From positions 33,748,899 to 33,812,898 of the forward strand of contig OX365951.1 in assembly GCA_947247005.1 (NCBI GenBank): 64,000 nt of DNA, written 5' to 3'. A program made the position numbers and the translations under genes. The first letter of the stretch is position 1. Every line of letters starts with the position of its first letter. This document shows, in pieces, positions 62,772 through 64,000 of this stretch. This DNA comes from Spisula solida. Lineage: Eukaryota > Mollusca > Bivalvia > Venerida > Mactridae. Under the pieces are notes generated by a model. That model had not been told where the DNA came from. It worked only from the letters and a program-made list of their open reading frames with translations, and did not search any database.

Positions 62772-62882
62772 GACAAAGACAATGAGTCTTTTTGTAGATC
62801 TTCTTATTCTCAAGACAACGTGTCTTCTTGTAGATCTCCTTATTCTAAAGACAACGTGTCTTCTTGTAGATCTCCTTATTCC
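62772..62882 (+). repeat. 36-bp tandem triplet
   Basis: 'agacaacgtgtcttcttgt' plus 'agatctccttattct' repeats three times at 36-bp spacing (AAGACAACG at 62,812 and 62,848). Each unit contains the small inverted pair AAGACA/TGTCTT. Confidence 0.8.
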
Positions 62883-64000
62883 TTTTTACTTTAAAAAACA
62901 TACATAATAAAGATTAACAGTAGGACTTCTATCTTATTACGGACAGTGATACATTTTACAGGGTCTTATACTAGTGTTAGAACCGGTGCTCCCACCAATG
63001 CAAGGGATTGTACGTATATGCAAATGTTTTGAGTGTAATAGTTATTTCCTAACAAGGAGGTATGTTGGAAGTTGCAAAAAATAATATCTCTGTACTGACA
63101 TCCAAGATCACCCAAAGGAAATCGAAGTCATGTTGTGTTTGCACTGTTTTACAAATAGAAGTCTGAAGATGAACCTGCTTAATTACTTATTTGTGATAAT
63201 TGTTGAACAGCTTTGGTGCCACGAATATTTGTATTCACTAAATAAAAGACAAAAACAATACGTTATTTCTACGAGAGAAACTCATTACAGACAATTATCA
63301 GATCTTCGGAAACCTATTTAAGTAAAATATTTCTACATCATAGACATTACTTTCACCCATCCCCAGTCCTTTACAAAAATATTATATTAAACCGTACTCG
63401 TGCTATAAAAGTTCGAGAGACGGGACATAACACAATTGTTGTTTGTATTATGGTACATGTATATCAGGATTCAGGGATACTGTTACAGTGATGTTATAAT
63501 ATTTATCACTGAAGAAATGAAAAGAGGAGATATGTTTTTGTGACGTGGTTAAGACGTATTTTGCATAACCTACTAAAACATGGAATTAGCAAAATTCTAT
63601 GCGACGATCAGATCATAAACGTCTTAGAAGAAGAATTTCCATTTATATTTAATTGTTCTTTTTATTACTAAACCCAAATAAAATACGTTTAACACTATTT
63701 TTAGAAAATAATTTTCAGCGCTATACATAATGCAAGGCGTTGTAGTGTTTGGTTATATCCATTAAAATTAAAATAAGACAAAACTACTCATTGAACTAAT
63801 ATTTTGACATGGATGATGTGGCATTTGGTAGGTACGAGCAGCTACTTTCAGATACATGGCACATATTCCTGATGTACAATTATTTACACACTGAAACTCG
63901 TGCACCATACATTCCATAGAACATATTTTATAAAAACATTCTTGACAAAAACAGATTTTATATGTTAATAGTAAACTGATTGACTACACGCTAGGAAATT
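62883..64000. other. Non-coding stretch, no gene recognised
   Basis: AT-rich end of the window. The frame at 63,130-63,321 has no recognisable product. Confidence 0.4.

Noticed and set aside
62405..62782. 125-codon Cys/Leu/Val-rich minus-strand frame
   Set aside because: It overlaps a dispersed repeat fragment and shows no domain or splice context.
1..64000. CRISPR array, prokaryotic operons or rRNA genes
   Set aside because: The tandem arrays have no unique spacers between identical short repeats, and spliced exons and SINEs mark a eukaryotic genome.

Overview
The window looks like a gene-poor, repeat-rich stretch of a mollusc genome, most likely a bivalve. The sequence is AT-rich, with spliced exons, tRNA-derived SINE heads and many minisatellites. 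Two dispersed repeats of a kind I associate from memory with bivalve genomes support this: the 'aggtcactaggtc' repeat at 24.1-25.06 kb and the 'ggtcacct...gtccgtcgtcaacaa' type at 10.47-10.73 kb. There are no prokaryotic operons and no rRNA genes. Most short open frames are chance or repeat-driven.

The one host gene I can support is on the minus strand: a nicotinic-acetylcholine-receptor-like (Cys-loop) subunit. A signal-peptide first exon (31,660-31,759) ends in phase 1. About 9.6 kb downstream lie two tandem versions of the second exon (22,006-21,864 and 21,801-21,653). Both encode the N-terminal helix and first beta strand, both enter in phase 1 and leave in phase 0, and only 62 bp separates them. 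Splicing both in would break the frame, so they look like mutually exclusive alternatives. The rest of the receptor was not found. A 150-bp unit repeated three times lies directly upstream of the start codon.

The most unusual mobile element is at 15.84-20.66 kb. Two nearly identical direct 662-bp units, each with its own terminal inverted repeats, bracket a 3.5-kb core. The core carries an I-PpoI-like His-Cys-box endonuclease (+) and a Mutator/Kolobok-like DDE transposase (-), convergent and overlapping at their 3' ends. TTTAA stands at both inner junctions but not at the outer ends. The transposase has one in-frame TAG. The layout resembles a eukaryotic analogue of a composite transposon, or a recombined circle.

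Other contents by region: 0-5.8 kb, a SINE head, a TA-flanked MITE and a Tcgcgaa-rich repeat; 5.85-8.47 kb, a 22-bp and a 69-bp minisatellite; 11.2-15 kb, two direct segmental duplications; 23-25 kb, tandem and dispersed repeats; 29.4-30.7 kb, a 1.29-kb mariner-sized TIR element inside the receptor intron; 31.8-36 kb, three tandem repeat arrays; 36.2-54.6 kb, a mosaic of at least five copies or fragments of one large dispersed repeat in both orientations; 57.29-60.86 kb, a 3.57-kb element with long TIRs carrying a 42-bp minisatellite; 61-64 kb, mostly featureless sequence with a 36-bp triplet repeat.
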